64,000 bases of DNA from Leptonema illini DSM 21528 (GTDB taxonomy: Bacteria > Spirochaetota > Leptospiria > Leptospirales > Leptonemataceae): contig NZ_JH597773.1 in assembly GCF_000243335.1 (NCBI RefSeq), positions 3,156,156-3,220,155 on the forward strand. The letters are read 5' to 3'. This document shows positions 44,439-54,254 of this stretch, in pieces (the stretch's first letter is position 1; each line of letters opens with the position of its first letter). The notes below the pieces were generated by a model. That model had not been told where the DNA came from and searched no databases. It saw only the letters and a program-made list of their open reading frames with translations. Both the position numbers and the translations under genes were made by a program.

Positions 44439-46091
44439 ATGCGCACCTTTTCTATTGCGATACTGGCACTTTTAAGCGCGGCAAGCTGTCTTCCCTCGCT
44501 CGATAGCGCTCCGGATTCCTCAATCTTCAGCCTGTTCAGCTTCTCGCAGGCTGCGGAAGTCCCGCCCGCGGCTCCGGCCATAACGTCGATCACACCGGCT
44601 CCAGAGGCGCTGCTCAGCAGCCAGACGATTACGATTCGTTTAATCGCAGCATGAACCAGGCGACATGTACTTTTCTCGGAACGGTCGGCGCACCGACCGT
44701 AAGCTGGAGTAGCAGCAGTCTTACCGATGATACCGTGACGCTGACAGGCCCGTGGTCCGCGGGCACAGGCCGCACGCTTCTCGTTATGAACTGCGAAACC
44801 ACAGACGGCACCGTCGTTACGACGACAAGCCGCCTCTGGGATGTCTTTGACCCGTCCACCGTGCGTTACGTTCGCGCAGGAGCGTCGGGCCTGAACGACG
44901 GACTCACGGCCGCAACGCCCATGCCCGATCTACAGAATGCCATCGATCAACTGGATGCTCTGCCCTGCGCAACATCGTGCGCCGTGCTTGTCACAAACGG
45001 AACCTACTCGCAGGCCGCCGCCTACAGATTGCGAGCAAACGTATCGCTCTATGGAAGTTACTCCACCGATTTCTCGACGAGGAATCCGGGCAGCTTCGGC
45101 TCGGTGCTGACACGTTCGGGCTGCGCGGCGGTTAACCCTGCCACATGCTCCACCGTTACGGCCGATGCCACAATAACGGGGACGACGCGCATCAGCGGCT
45201 TTGATATCGTCGCCGGCACAGGATCAGATTCTTCAGCCGCGATGCAGACGCTGGGATGTCCGGTGATTCTGGCAAACCGTCTGCGCGGCGGATCGGGCGA
45301 CAACGACAGTCAGGGCCTGCTCATCGCAGGCGCCCCGTGCCTGATCAACATCTATGCGAACGTAATAGAAGGCGGTTCCTCGCCCAACAACTCCGTCGGG
45401 CTCTATCTTACGGCCGACGCCGCCGTCAACGTCGAGAACAACGTCATCGTCGGCGGTTCAAACGCCCTTGCCACAGGCACGGCCGTTTTTCTCTTCGGAG
45501 TAACGGGCTCGAAGTTCATCGCCAACAATATCATTCTTGGCGGAGCAGTTAACGAGGCAGGCGGCATCCAGCTGGCAGGCACGGGAAGTACGACGGGCAT
45601 CTTTCATAATACGATTGTAGCGGGGACGGCCGCTTCAAGCTCTTCGCATGGCATCATCGTTACGCCCGCCGATACGCTTGTGAAGATCCGGTCGAATCAT
45701 ATCGAGGCACGCGGTGCAGCCAGCTCCTGCATGACGGAGTCGGGCGGCGTGCCGACCCTTCAGCTGGACCTCCATCCGCAACAACTTCCACGGCTGCTCC
45801 ACGCTGTACTTCGATTCCGTAGTGGGGGCTATCACCGACGTCCCGACGCTGAACACCCATGACCTCGTCGATCCGGGCGGAGCCTTCGACGGAAACGTAA
45901 GTCTGACTCCGAATTTTGTTAATCCTGCCGCCCTGAACTATCGCTACGGCACGACTTCACCCTGCGGGCTCACACAGGGAGCGGCGCTACCGCCCGATAC
46001 GCCCGTCGACATTACGGCAGCGGGCAGGCCGGGTGCGGACGGCTTTGCAAGTATCGGCGCCTTTGAATACGACGGCGTTTGCGCTCCCTGA
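44439..46091 (+). pseudogene. Beta-helix lipoprotein gene with two frameshifts
   Basis: Three consecutive frames make one protein of about 550 aa. Frame 1 (44439-44654) gives a lipoprotein signal (FSIAILALLSAASC) and a Pro/Ala-rich linker leading to SQTITIR. A missing base near 44637 breaks it; the other frame continues FNRSMNQATCTFLGTVGAP, like a Big_5-type Ig domain. Frame 2 (to 45862) carries YVRAGASGLNDGLTAATPM and a right-handed parallel beta-helix with repeated NNVIVGGSNAL/NNIILGGAV turns (DUF1565-like). A second shift near 45760 moves the end to frame 3 (45822-46091), ending GADGFASIGAFEYDGVCAP. It is probably a decayed surface lipoprotein. Confidence 0.75.
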
Positions 46092-46135
46092 CGGGCGTTC
46101 AATGGGCGTTCGCTCAGTTACCCGGAGCGACGCAT

Positions 46136-46400
46136 CTAACCATGAACGCCTGCGACGGAGGCAAGTTGCGCGAGGCGATTCTCGGACGCTATCAAGAAAC
46201 TCCAGCGCCATTCAAACAGATGAGGCGTTATCAGCTCGGCTAACGTTGCGATCAGAGCAAAACCAAGCGAGCGAGAAAGTCCGGCATACAGACGCAGCAG
46301 CAGGGCAAAGCCCGTAACGGCCAGAGAGGCACGGGGCAAACTGCGTCATCGCCTCGATCATCCAGAGCGTTTTACGATCAGGTATAATTCGCTTTATCAT
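46136..46400 (-). pseudogene. Small membrane protein with a +1 frameshift
   Basis: ATG 46400 with AGGGG just upstream starts MIKRIIPDRKTLWMIEAMTQF. One extra base near 46335 breaks it. The next frame continues PRASLAVTGFALLLRLYAGL and LGFALIATLAELITPHLFEWR, ending at 46136. It would have been about 87 aa with two membrane helices. No family recognised. Confidence 0.5.
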
Positions 46401-46546
46401 CCCCTGCCCTCCTCTGTAAACGCAACGCCTTGCCTGCACTTTGCTTCATAACTTCTCTTTCAATACTCATGCGCGCCAATATCAATTTTCCGCAGACTCT
46501 TGACATCTCAACATTAAGAATCCAGAACTGAAATCTTCATCTTCCA

Positions 46547-46898
46547 TCAGAGGGATTCGAACGAAGGCGAAAATTCATCCGAACCAACCCAGCCATCCGC
46601 ACAACTCATAGCGGCCGCCATGTGAGAAAGCCCGCCCCTCTCTGAAGCCGTACAGGAACTCGCCGTATTCCCGGGCAAGGTTAAACATTCTTCATGAATT
46701 GCGTCAATGATCGGCTCGGTAACTGATATGCAAACCCAAAAAGCGGCCTGCCACTCTCTACGATCCCTTGCTTTTTCGCCACTCGCCACATAACGAGCGT
46801 GCGCAGGATCTGAGAGATCGTTCGGCAGGATCTCGCGCACGTCGCATCTTGAGAGGAGTAAGGCCGCAAGAGCGCCGCACATCAGGTAGATTGGAAAT
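46547..46898 (-). pseudogene. Small lipoprotein paralogue A, 5' end split off by the IS256-type element
   Basis: The visible frame (ATG 46882) ends in the same fold as two neighbours: CDVREILPNDLSDPAHARYVASGEKARDRREW. Removing the IS and one copy of the 8-bp duplication restores a start at 48292-48290 (MQRFPIYLMCGALAALLLSRC), with GAGG 8 bases upstream and 8 bases after the stop of paralogue B. So the element entered after codon 3. The lipobox is LLSRC. The truncated gene may still be read from the internal ATG, but without its native ribosome-binding site. Confidence 0.85.
46891..46898. repeat. Target-site duplication, left copy
   Basis: TTGGAAAT, identical to 48277-48284 on the other side of the element. 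Confidence 0.92.
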
Positions 46899-48276
46899 GA
46901 TTATGTCCCGAATTTAGTTAGAGTTTGAAAAGGCGGAACCCTGGCCCAAAATGGGCCAAACACCACATTCCCTTACGGAGGGTTCCATATGAAGAAGAAC
47001 GAACGGGCAGAAACCAGTCAAACACAAAGCCTTACGGCCGAAGGTTTTCGGGATTATATTCGAACCAGCCTCGATGCTCGAGTGCGCGAATTTGCACTCG
47101 GTTACGTAGGAGCTTTGATTCTCGAAGAAATCGAAACGTTATGCGGCAAGACAGGGGAGCATAAGAGAGGCCGTGGATTTGCTCATCGAGGCGGCAGCCA
47201 GCGAGGTTCCATTGTGCTCGATGGAGAAAGGGTGGCCATCCAGAGGCCCAGAGCTCGACGTAACGGCAAGGAGGTGAAGCTGGAGCGATATGAGATCCTT
47301 CAGGATCGCTCTGATCTTCGCGAGCATGTTGAGCGCCTGATGCTGGCGGGCATCAGCACCCGGAACTATGAAAAGACGCTGAGAAAGACAGAAGCCTCTC
47401 TCGGCCTTTCGCGGAGTGCGGTTTCGCGGGAGTTTGTGAAGTCCAGCCGTGAGTCGCTCAATCATTTGAATTCGCGCAGGTTTCCCGATCAGACATTCTG
47501 GTGTATTGTTCTTGATGGCATCGTATTCGGCGGCTCTGTCGTAATCGTTGCGCTCGGAGTCGATACGGCCGGAAACAAGCACTTTCTGGGCATTTCTGAG
47601 GGGTCTACGGAGAATGCTGATAGCGCACTCAGCGTTCTTCAATCGATTGAGAGCCGTGATATCCGCTTCACAGATCGTGTGCTTGTCGTCATGGATGGAT
47701 CAAAGGCTCTCGAAAAAGCGGCCAGAGAATTCTTCGGTAGCAGAGCTGAAATTCAACTCTGCTACCTTCATAAACAGAGGAATGTCCTTGCAAAACTCCC
47801 ACGGAAGTATCATGCAGAATTCTGCAAGAGATACAAGCAGGCATTCAGTGCGAACAGTTACGAAGATGTCGCAAGCGAAATGCGGTCCGTGCTATCATGG
47901 CTCGAATCCATCAGCTACAGCGCCTCTCAGAGCCTTCAGGAGGGCTTTGAAGCATTGTTAACGCTGCATCGCATCAACATGCCGCCGAAGTTGAGAACAT
48001 CCTTCTACACAACCAATCTGATCGATTCGGCATTCTCGAATCCCAGGTCTCAGCTCAACCGGGTTAAACGATCAAGGCCTCAGACAGACCAGGTGCTCCG
48101 ATGGGTCGGCAGTCTCCTGCTATCACAGGAGGAACAATTCCGTAAGGTGCGGGCCTACACTCATATCCATGAGTTCTTAAACACCTTCCTGGATAAAAAG
48201 ATTGACGAGCGGATCTCGGCATAGGATGCATTCAGTGGGTCCCGCCTCAAAGTCTAACTATCACTGGGACATAGTC
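46899..48276 (+). mobile_element. IS256-family insertion sequence, 1378 bp, intact ends
   Basis: Terminal inverted repeats begin GA(T/C)TATGTCCC and share TAGTTAGA-x-TTTGA and GGCGG-x-ACCC (left 46899-46941, right 48237-48276). A perfect 8-bp direct duplication TTGGAAAT flanks it, the size typical for IS256. One long transposase gene inside. The perfect duplication and open frame suggest a recent insertion. Confidence 0.93.
46989..48224 (+). CDS. IS256-family (Mutator-type) transposase
   Basis: 411 aa. An N-terminal region with RGFAHRGGSQRGSIVLDGE, then RSAVSREFVKSS. DDE-type catalytic acids: D in FWCIVLDGIVFGG and D in RVLVVMDGSKALEKA; the C-x2-H block is IQLCYLHKQRN. The third acidic residue should lie in the TTNxIES motif; here it reads TTNLIDSAFSN, Asp instead of Glu. 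ATG 46989 follows the left repeat, with a GGAGGG ribosome-binding site. It is more distant from the decayed 1.7-kb transposase than a simple copy. Confidence 0.92.
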   Translation: MKKNERAETSQTQSLTAEGFRDYIRTSLDARVREFALGYVGALILEEIETLCGKTGEHKRGRGFAHRGGSQRGSIVLDGERVAIQRPRARRNGKEVKLERYEILQDRSDLREHVERLMLAGISTRNYEKTLRKTEASLGLSRSAVSREFVKSSRESLNHLNSRRFPDQTFWCIVLDGIVFGGSVVIVALGVDTAGNKHFLGISEGSTENADSALSVLQSIESRDIRFTDRVLVVMDGSKALEKAAREFFGSRAEIQLCYLHKQRNVLAKLPRKYHAEFCKRYKQAFSANSYEDVASEMRSVLSWLESISYSASQSLQEGFEALLTLHRINMPPKLRTSFYTTNLIDSAFSNPRSQLNRVKRSRPQTDQVLRWVGSLLLSQEEQFRKVRAYTHIHEFLNTFLDKKIDERISA

Positions 48277-48284
48277 TTGGAAAT
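48277..48284. repeat. Target-site duplication, right copy
   Basis: TTGGAAAT, identical to 46891-46898. Confidence 0.92.
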
Positions 48285-48300
48285 CTCTGCATTGCTTACC

Positions 48301-48645
48301 TCAATAGGACTCGGAATTATTAAACTCATCACTACGAGCACCGGGATGATAATCCACAAGGGCAGCCGCGCAGGCTACAATGCCCATAAATCTTCCTTGA
48401 GAATTTGCACAGACAGACTGTGAACTCTTTAGTATACACTCAGCATAGTTTGCATCAAAATACGGCTGTAGCAGATCATTACAGATGATGATATACGCAT
48501 GAAACTGCCGCCGATCCTTCGCCTTATCTCCACTCGCCACATAACGAGCATGCGCCGGATTTAACAGGTCATTGGGCAGAAAATCGCAGCTTGAGGAAAA
48601 AAGCATCAACAGAGACAATGCAATGAGGTGGGTATATCGTTTCAT
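48301..48645 (-). CDS. Small lipoprotein paralogue B
   Basis: 114 aa. Signal THLIALSLLMLFSSSC, Cys 20 as lipobox. The mature part shares DFLPNDLLNPAHARYVASGD, KAKDRRQF and CNDLLQPYFDANYAEC with paralogues A and C, and ends VDYHPGARSDEF. Several conserved cysteines could form disulfides. Its stop TGA overlaps the GAGG site of the original start of paralogue A. Function unknown; probably surface or periplasmic. Confidence 0.78.
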   Translation of the reverse strand: MKRYTHLIALSLLMLFSSSCDFLPNDLLNPAHARYVASGDKAKDRRQFHAYIIICNDLLQPYFDANYAECILKSSQSVCANSQGRFMGIVACAAALVDYHPGARSDEFNNSESY

Positions 48646-48742
48646 TCAATTCTCCTATACGGGCTGCACAGCGCCATGGCTCCTTACCACCAGCACCGAT
48701 TCCAGAGTGCATGCTTCAGATCGGTGGCATGCATCTGGTAGC
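48633..48742 (-). repeat. Duplicated leader of the lipoprotein family, copy 1
   Basis: About 110 bases around the start and upstream region of paralogue B match 49096-49204 at paralogue C by eye at well over 80%. Shared blocks include TTCATTCAATTCTCCT and CAGCACCGATTCCAGAG. Confidence 0.85.
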
Positions 48743-48748
48743 TTTTTC

Positions 48749-49108
48749 TTAGAGAGAATCCCAATCATTGAACTCATAGGGTCTTGCTCCAGGGTGATAG
48801 TCCACAAGCCCCGATGCACAGTTCACGACAGTACCGAAATCAAATACCGCCGTATTGCAACTGCTCGGCGTTTCTTCCGGATCAAGAAGACAACGGGCGT
48901 ATTTGTCTTCAAAATACGGCTGTAAGAGATCGTTGCAGATGAAGATATACGCCTCAAACTGCCGCCGATCCTTATCCTTATCTCCACTCGCCACATAGCG
49001 AGCATGCTCCGGATCTGAGAGATCGTTCGGCAGGATCTCGCGCACATCACAGCTTGAGAGGTGGAGGATCAACAGTGGAGCTACCATCCGGAGCATATAT
49101 CGCTTCAT
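48749..49108 (-). CDS. Small lipoprotein paralogue C
   Basis: 119 aa. Signal MLRMVAPLLILHLSSC with Cys 20. Mature part CDVREILPNDLSDPEHARYV, ASGDKDKDRRQFEAYIFICN and VDYHPGARPYEFNDW. First gene of the lipoprotein array. Function unknown. Confidence 0.78.
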   Translation of the reverse strand: MKRYMLRMVAPLLILHLSSCDVREILPNDLSDPEHARYVASGDKDKDRRQFEAYIFICNDLLQPYFEDKYARCLLDPEETPSSCNTAVFDFGTVVNCASGLVDYHPGARPYEFNDWDSL

Positions 49109-49204
49109 TCAATTCTCCTCTACTGGCTGCACAACGCCATAGCCTCTCACCCCAGCACCGATTCCAGAGCGCATGCTTCAGATCGGTGGCATGTAGCTGG
49201 TAGC
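49096..49204 (-). repeat. Duplicated leader of the lipoprotein family, copy 2
   Basis: Matches 48633-48742. It covers the start codon, ribosome-binding region and about 90 upstream bases, so each gene carries its own copy of the control region. 49205-49349 holds nothing recognisable. Confidence 0.85.
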
Positions 49205-49349
49205 CTTAATTGCTCAGCAGAACGGACAGCCGCCGCGCATAGTCCTACCATGCAGGGCCTCTTTTAAACTGTCAATCCAGTTTTACCAGTGCAGGACGCA
49301 ATGGCTTACGGTGCAAGCTATAACCGTAGACGAGGATGGTCGGTATTCG

Positions 49350-50441
49350 TTAGATCGACATGCCCTGGAAGACCTCGACTCCGGACTCTTCAAACGTGCG
49401 GTGATGCTTCATGCGGGCGAAAAGCACGTCCCCCGGAACGACGCGAAGCTCGCGAAACGACTCGATCGTCATCTCTGCCTCGAAGCGTTCCTGCGAATCG
49501 CGCTTGTGTAGTTCAAGAGCGATCTGCGATCCCATGAAATGAATATGTTCGACGCGAGCCTCGGCGAAGGAGTCGGCCCTTCTCTCTCTGGTTAACTCGA
49601 TCTCGTGCGGACGTACGAAAAGCGTGATCGTATCGGCATTGCTTTCAAAAGGCTGCCCGTTTGCAGATGCTTCGGCTTTCGATTCAGAGGATGAGGCTTT
49701 TCGCTGCACCGAGAAGCGGTTCACATTACCGAGAAAGTCCAGCACAAAGGCCGAGCGCGGTCTCTCGTAAACCTCTGCCGGCGAGCCTTCCTGCTCGATG
49801 CGCCCTCCGTTCATGACGACGATACGATCCGAGACCTCAAGCGCTTCCTGCTGATCGTGTGTTACAAAGAGCGACGTTACGTGAAGCTCGTCGTGCAACC
49901 GACGCAACCAGCGACGCAGTTCCCGGCGCACACGAGCATCGAGAGCGCCGAAGGGCTCGTCAAGCAGCAGATACTTCGGTTCGACGGCAAGGGCCCGGGC
50001 CAAAGCGACGCGCTGACGCTGGCCGCCTGAGAGCTGCGTCGGCATGTGCTTCGCATACCCTTCAAGCTGCACGAGGCGCAAGAGCTCGGTCACCTTCTCT
50101 CGTATAACCCCCTCAGAGGGACGGATCTTTTTCTTTTTCACGCGCAGACCGAAGGCGATGTTATCGAAGACGTTCATGTGCCGAAAGAGGGCGTAATGCT
50201 GAAAGACGAATCCGACGCCCCTCTCGTGCAGGGCCTGGCGATGCGTATTCTCCCCTCCGAAGAGGATCTCGCCCGTATCGGGCGTTTCCAGACCGGCGAT
50301 AATACGGAGCAGAGTCGTCTTGCCCGAGCCCGAAGGTCCGAGCAGGGCGACTAACTCTCCCTCTGGCAACGACAGATTGACGTCGTTCAGAGCGACGAAA
50401 CCGCCCCAGCGCTTCGTTACGTTTCGGATCTCGATACTCAT
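49350..50441 (-). CDS. cysA: Sulfate/thiosulfate ABC importer ATPase
   Basis: 363 aa. Walker [17 protein letters not shown]-loop [21 protein letters not shown] as in CysA, signature [15 protein letters not shown], Walker [17 protein letters not shown] and switch [14 protein letters not shown]-like C-terminal domain follows about residue 240. Last gene of sbp-cysT-cysW-cysA, overlapping cysW by 4 bases. Confidence 0.95.
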   Translation of the reverse strand: MSIEIRNVTKRWGGFVALNDVNLSLPEGELVALLGPSGSGKTTLLRIIAGLETPDTGEILFGGENTHRQALHERGVGFVFQHYALFRHMNVFDNIAFGLRVKKKKIRPSEGVIREKVTELLRLVQLEGYAKHMPTQLSGGQRQRVALARALAVEPKYLLLDEPFGALDARVRRELRRWLRRLHDELHVTSLFVTHDQQEALEVSDRIVVMNGGRIEQEGSPAEVYERPRSAFVLDFLGNVNRFSVQRKASSSESKAEASANGQPFESNADTITLFVRPHEIELTRERRADSFAEARVEHIHFMGSQIALELHKRDSQERFEAEMTIESFRELRVVPGDVLFARMKHHRTFEESGVEVFQGMSI

Positions 50442-51319
50442 ATGAACTTCTCCTCTTTCAGACGACCCACTGTGCTCGGTTCTTCCTGCAAGCGTCCTGC
50501 TTTCAATCGACTCTCTTTTAATCGTCCTTCTATAACGACTCGCAGAACGAGCGTGAGCACCGACAGCAGCATCAGCGCCGAGGCGACGGCGAAGGCGCCG
50601 GTATACTCGTACTCGTTATACAGGATCTCAACATGAAGCGGCACCGTATTCGTCATCCCGCGGATGTGCCCCGATACGACCGAGACGGCTCCGAATTCGC
50701 CGAGGGCGCGCGCCGTGCTTAAAACGATACCGTAAAAAAGGCCCCAGCGAATGGACGGAATCGTGATGCGAAAGAACGTCGTCCACGGACCGGCGCCAAG
50801 CAGACGGGCGGCCTCTTCTTCGTCTCTGCCCTGATCTTCAAGCACGGGGATGAGCTCGCGAGCGACAAAGGGAAACGTGATAAAGACCGTCGCCAGGATA
50901 ATGCCCGGCGGAGCAAAGAGGATCTGTATGCCCTGTGTTCGCAGAAAATGACCGAACCAGCCGTGCGCTCCGAAAAGCAGCACAAACAGCAGGCCCGATA
51001 CGACAGGCGAAACCGAAAAAGGCAGATCGATGAGCGTGATCAGAAGGGCGCGACCGCGAAAGCGAAAGCGTGCGATGGCCCATGAGGCGGCCACTCCGAA
51101 TACGACGTTCAACGGCACCGAGACAAGAACGACAAGCGATGACAGATACACCGCATGCAGGGTCATCGGATCGGCAAGCATCTGAAAATAATAGACGACG
51201 CCCTTCTCAAAGGCGCTTGCAAGCACAAGCACGACGGGAAGCAAAAGAAAGAAGCCGAGGAATGCCGCCACGGAGCCGATGAGCACAATCTTTAACCAGA
51301 GCGGATCGCGTATCGTCAT
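50438..51319 (-). CDS. cysW: Sulfate ABC importer permease CysW
   Basis: 293 aa with six membrane helices. [20 protein letters not shown] and [20 protein letters not shown] are CysW blocks; [21 protein letters not shown] is the EAA loop that contacts CysA. The C-terminal tail is a degenerate repeat of LKExRLK units ([18 protein letters not shown]), unusual for the family. Overlaps cysT and cysA by 4 bases each. Confidence 0.94.
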   Translation of the reverse strand: MTIRDPLWLKIVLIGSVAAFLGFFLLLPVVLVLASAFEKGVVYYFQMLADPMTLHAVYLSSLVVLVSVPLNVVFGVAASWAIARFRFRGRALLITLIDLPFSVSPVVSGLLFVLLFGAHGWFGHFLRTQGIQILFAPPGIILATVFITFPFVARELIPVLEDQGRDEEEAARLLGAGPWTTFFRITIPSIRWGLFYGIVLSTARALGEFGAVSVVSGHIRGMTNTVPLHVEILYNEYEYTGAFAVASALMLLSVLTLVLRVVIEGRLKESRLKAGRLQEEPSTVGRLKEEKFI

Positions 51320-52188
51320 GACTCGCCTCCCGATTCTTTAAGATTCATGCGTCGCGCCGCCCACATCTGCAACAGGTTGATCAGCCCCATCAAACAGAAA
51401 GAAAGAAGCAGCATAACGATACCGATCAAAGCGGCCGCTTCGTAGTCGTATTGTTCGAGCTTCTTCACGATCATAAGCGGAACGATCTCGGTCTTGAAGG
51501 GCAGGTTACCCGAAATAAAGACGACGGAGCCGTACTCGCCGAGCGAGCGCGCAAACGAAAGCACAAAGCCCGTCAGGGCGGCCGGCAGAATAGCCGGCAG
51601 AATAATGCGCACGATCACATACAGACGACCGGCGCCGAGCAGGGCGGCCGCCTCCTCTTCTTCGCGCGGCAGCTCTTCGAGAACGGGCTGCACCGATCGC
51701 ACGACAAAAGGAACGCCGATAAAGATCAGGGCGACGATGATGCCGGCCTGCGAATACGCTACCTGCACTCCGAGCGGTTCAAGCACTGAGCCGATCCAGC
51801 CGTCTTTCGCGTATAACGCCGTCAGACTGATACCGGCGACGGCCGTCGGCAGGGCGAAGGGAAGATCCATCGCCGCGTCGACGATGCGCCGACCCAAAAA
51901 ATCATAACGACAGAGCACGTAGGCGGCCATCGTGCCGAAGATAAGGTTAACGAAGGCGGCGACGCCGGCCGAAAGAAAGCTCACCCGGAACGACGCAATC
52001 ACCGCACGATCAGTGAGGATCTCGATCGCCCTGTCCACCGGTACGCCCGCACCCTTCACAAAAAGAGCGACCAGAGGAATCAGGACGATCACGCTCAGAT
52101 AAAAGACCGTATAACCCAGGCTGAGCCGGAATCCGGGAATGACGGATCGTTTGCGGACTCCGGCGGTATGCATCGGCAAGGCTATCAT
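51316..52188 (-). CDS. cysT: Sulfate ABC importer permease CysT
   Basis: 290 aa, six membrane helices. Blocks include [41 protein letters not shown] and the EAA loop [41 protein letters not shown] is typical of CysT. It forms the membrane channel with CysW. ATG 52188 overlaps the sbp stop. Confidence 0.94.
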   Translation of the reverse strand: MIALPMHTAGVRKRSVIPGFRLSLGYTVFYLSVIVLIPLVALFVKGAGVPVDRAIEILTDRAVIASFRVSFLSAGVAAFVNLIFGTMAAYVLCRYDFLGRRIVDAAMDLPFALPTAVAGISLTALYAKDGWIGSVLEPLGVQVAYSQAGIIVALIFIGVPFVVRSVQPVLEELPREEEEAAALLGAGRLYVIVRIILPAILPAALTGFVLSFARSLGEYGSVVFISGNLPFKTEIVPLMIVKKLEQYDYEAAALIGIVMLLLSFCLMGLINLLQMWAARRMNLKESGGES

Positions 52189-53201
52189 TTCGATTCTGTC
52201 GGTTTTGAGTAAACGGTATCGAAAACGCCGCCATCATCGAAGTGTCTCTTCTGAACATCGCTCCAGCTTCCGAATTTTTCTTCGATCGTAAAGAGCCGCA
52301 GTTTCGGGAACTGCTTCTCGTACTTTGCGGCCACCTCGGCATTCCGCGGACGATAGAAATGTTTCGCGGCAAGCTCCTGGGCCTCAGGCGAATAAAGGAA
52401 TTGTAGATATTCTTCTGCAACGGCTGACGTTCCGCGACGCTCCGCATTTGTATCGACGACGGCCACAGGAGGCTCAGCCAGGATGCTTACAGAAGGAACA
52501 ATGATCTCAAACCCATCGCCGCCGGACTCCTTCAATGAAAGAAAAGCCTCGTTCTCCCACGCCAGCAGTACATCGCCCACACCGCGCTGCGCGAATGTAT
52601 TCGTCGAACCGCGAGCCCCGGTATCGAGCACAGGAACGTTTGCATAAAGTTTCTTAAGATACGCTAATGCCTCGGTCTCGTTCCCGCCCGATTGTTCAAG
52701 GGCGTATCCGAGAGCGGCCAGGTAATTCCATCGCGCCCCGCCCGACGTTTTCGGGTTTGGCGTAATCACCTGCACATCGGGCCGGATCAGATCCTTCCAG
52801 TCATGGATGCGCTTCGGATTTCCTTTTCGAACAAGAAAGACAATCGTCGACGTATATGGAGCGCTGTTTTCAGGCAGTCGCTTCTGCCAGTCCTTTGCAA
52901 GCAGTCCTTTCCTGGCAATGACATCGATATCGTAAGCGAGAGCCAGCGTAACGACATCGGCTTCGAGCCCATCGATAACGGCACGGGCCTGCTTGCCCGA
53001 ACCGCCGTGGCTCTGCTGAATGGAAATCTCATTTCCCGTCTTTTCTTTCCAGTGCTTTGCAAAAAGCTGATTATAATCGTGATACAGCTCCCGGGTCGGA
53101 TCATAGGAGACGTTGAGCAGCTCCCCGGCCTGGGAGCGGTTGCAAGCCGATAGTCCGGCCAGAATGACTGAGAGAATGAGCGAAGCAAGTATTCGATTCA
53201 T
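52185..53201 (-). CDS. sbp: Sulfate-binding lipoprotein of the ABC importer (Sbp/CysP)
   Basis: 338 aa from ATG 53201; upstream in-frame starts would place residues before the signal peptide. The signal [16 protein letters not shown] gives a lipoprotein, Cys at about 20, instead of the free periplasmic protein of enterobacteria. Sbp landmarks are [47 protein letters not shown] and [14 protein letters not shown]. First gene of the operon. A perfect 7-bp inverted repeat lies 16-34 bases upstream of the start. Confidence 0.93.
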   Translation of the reverse strand: MNRILASLILSVILAGLSACNRSQAGELLNVSYDPTRELYHDYNQLFAKHWKEKTGNEISIQQSHGGSGKQARAVIDGLEADVVTLALAYDIDVIARKGLLAKDWQKRLPENSAPYTSTIVFLVRKGNPKRIHDWKDLIRPDVQVITPNPKTSGGARWNYLAALGYALEQSGGNETEALAYLKKLYANVPVLDTGARGSTNTFAQRGVGDVLLAWENEAFLSLKESGGDGFEIIVPSVSILAEPPVAVVDTNAERRGTSAVAEEYLQFLYSPEAQELAAKHFYRPRNAEVAAKYEKQFPKLRLFTIEEKFGSWSDVQKRHFDDGGVFDTVYSKPTESK

Positions 53202-53216
53202 AGAGCAGGCCCCTTT

Positions 53217-53235
53217 TTCGATATTTCCTATCGAA
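53217..53235 (-). promoter_or_regulatory. Inverted repeat upstream of the sulfate importer operon
   Basis: TTCGATA-N5-TATCGAA, perfect 7-base arms, centred 25 bases before the sbp start. Position suits an operator for sulfur-responsive control. The regulator is not identified. Confidence 0.5.
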
Positions 53236-53388
53236 TTAGTATGATTTAACAGGATAAAGATGCCCTGCGAGGCCGGCAACACTTTTTTCTGTCGGCAATG
53301 CAGGAAGGCGAGAATTGGAGCGGGCTGAGGCTTTTCCCTGTAGCCGGACTGAAAACACTATTGACTGAAGCGAGGAGAATTAAACATC

Positions 53389-54069
53389 ATGGATAGCTAC
53401 GATGCATCGGTCGGTAAGGGAGTGAACAGGCACACCGCAATTAGCTCGGGACGCCTTGCCCTGCTCTGTCTGCCTCTGCTTCTGTCATTGCAGTGCATGG
53501 CCTTTGCGAGTGTGCAGGTATCGAAGCAGATTGATCACAGGCGAAACAGAATCACCTATGAGTGTGAGCCCGATTACTCGCATATCGGGTGTACGGAACG
53601 ATCACCCACCGCCACCTATGTGGTCCTGCCGGCGCTGACAGCGGACATCTACATCCTCTACGCGGCATCGGTCGCCAATCCCTACTACGGATTCGGATAT
53701 TTCGGATTGAGTTATATGGGCCTCGGCATGCTCAGCAAACATCCAATCGGTTACGACAGAGTCCTGCGTTACGAGGAATGGCATGGTCACCCGAATGAGC
53801 CGCTGTCAGAGTCTGAAGATACCTTTTACACGATCCTACACAGACCGGCACGCTCAGACGATCAGGCCTTATACTGTTCAGAATTAATAAACGAAGTCAA
53901 CCGGAAAGCCATCACCCTCAAAGCATTCAAGGCAAAGGGAATTACACTGAATGAAGACAGACTCAAAGATATTACACAGAACAGCGAGATGATACTCCTG
54001 GCTGAAGATATTGACGGCTACGAGAAGACTGTCTGCCTGTTTGCTTATCAGGCCAGGGAAGAGCGGTAA
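53389..54069 (+). CDS. Hypothetical exported protein, 226 aa
   Basis: AGGAG 11 bases before the ATG. After a 20-residue N-terminal extension the signal LALLCLPLLLSLQC could be a lipobox. The body has YVVLPALTADIYILYAASVANPYYGFGYFG, a hydrophobic Gly/Tyr-rich stretch, and a charged C-terminal half. No domain recognised. The 117 bases just downstream encode, in another frame, what looks like the last half of an ankyrin repeat, so the original protein may have been longer. Confidence 0.55.
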   Translation: MDSYDASVGKGVNRHTAISSGRLALLCLPLLLSLQCMAFASVQVSKQIDHRRNRITYECEPDYSHIGCTERSPTATYVVLPALTADIYILYAASVANPYYGFGYFGLSYMGLGMLSKHPIGYDRVLRYEEWHGHPNEPLSESEDTFYTILHRPARSDDQALYCSELINEVNRKAITLKAFKAKGITLNEDRLKDITQNSEMILLAEDIDGYEKTVCLFAYQAREER

Positions 54070-54070
54070 A

Positions 54071-54187
54071 GGTGCTGAGATCAACGTCAGGAATAAGAAG
54101 GGTGAAGGGGCAATTTCGCTTTCGAGAAAGACGAACGCCGACGATAACCAGGTGGAATTATTAAAGCGATACGGTGCCAGGGAATAA
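54071..54187 (+). pseudogene. Ankyrin-repeat C-terminal remnant
   Basis: Open for 39 codons in a frame shifted from the preceding gene: GAEINVRNKKGEGAISLSRK followed by NADDNQVELLKRYGARE and a stop. GAEIN and VELLKRYGA are standard ankyrin-repeat ends. No start or ribosome-binding site, so it is probably the detached C-terminus of the preceding or a lost gene. Confidence 0.45.
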
Positions 54188-54254
54188 AACCCCCGATCGA
54201 AACCATTAGACCAACTCCGACAACCGGCTGTGACGCACTTTATTCTTGCCCCCC

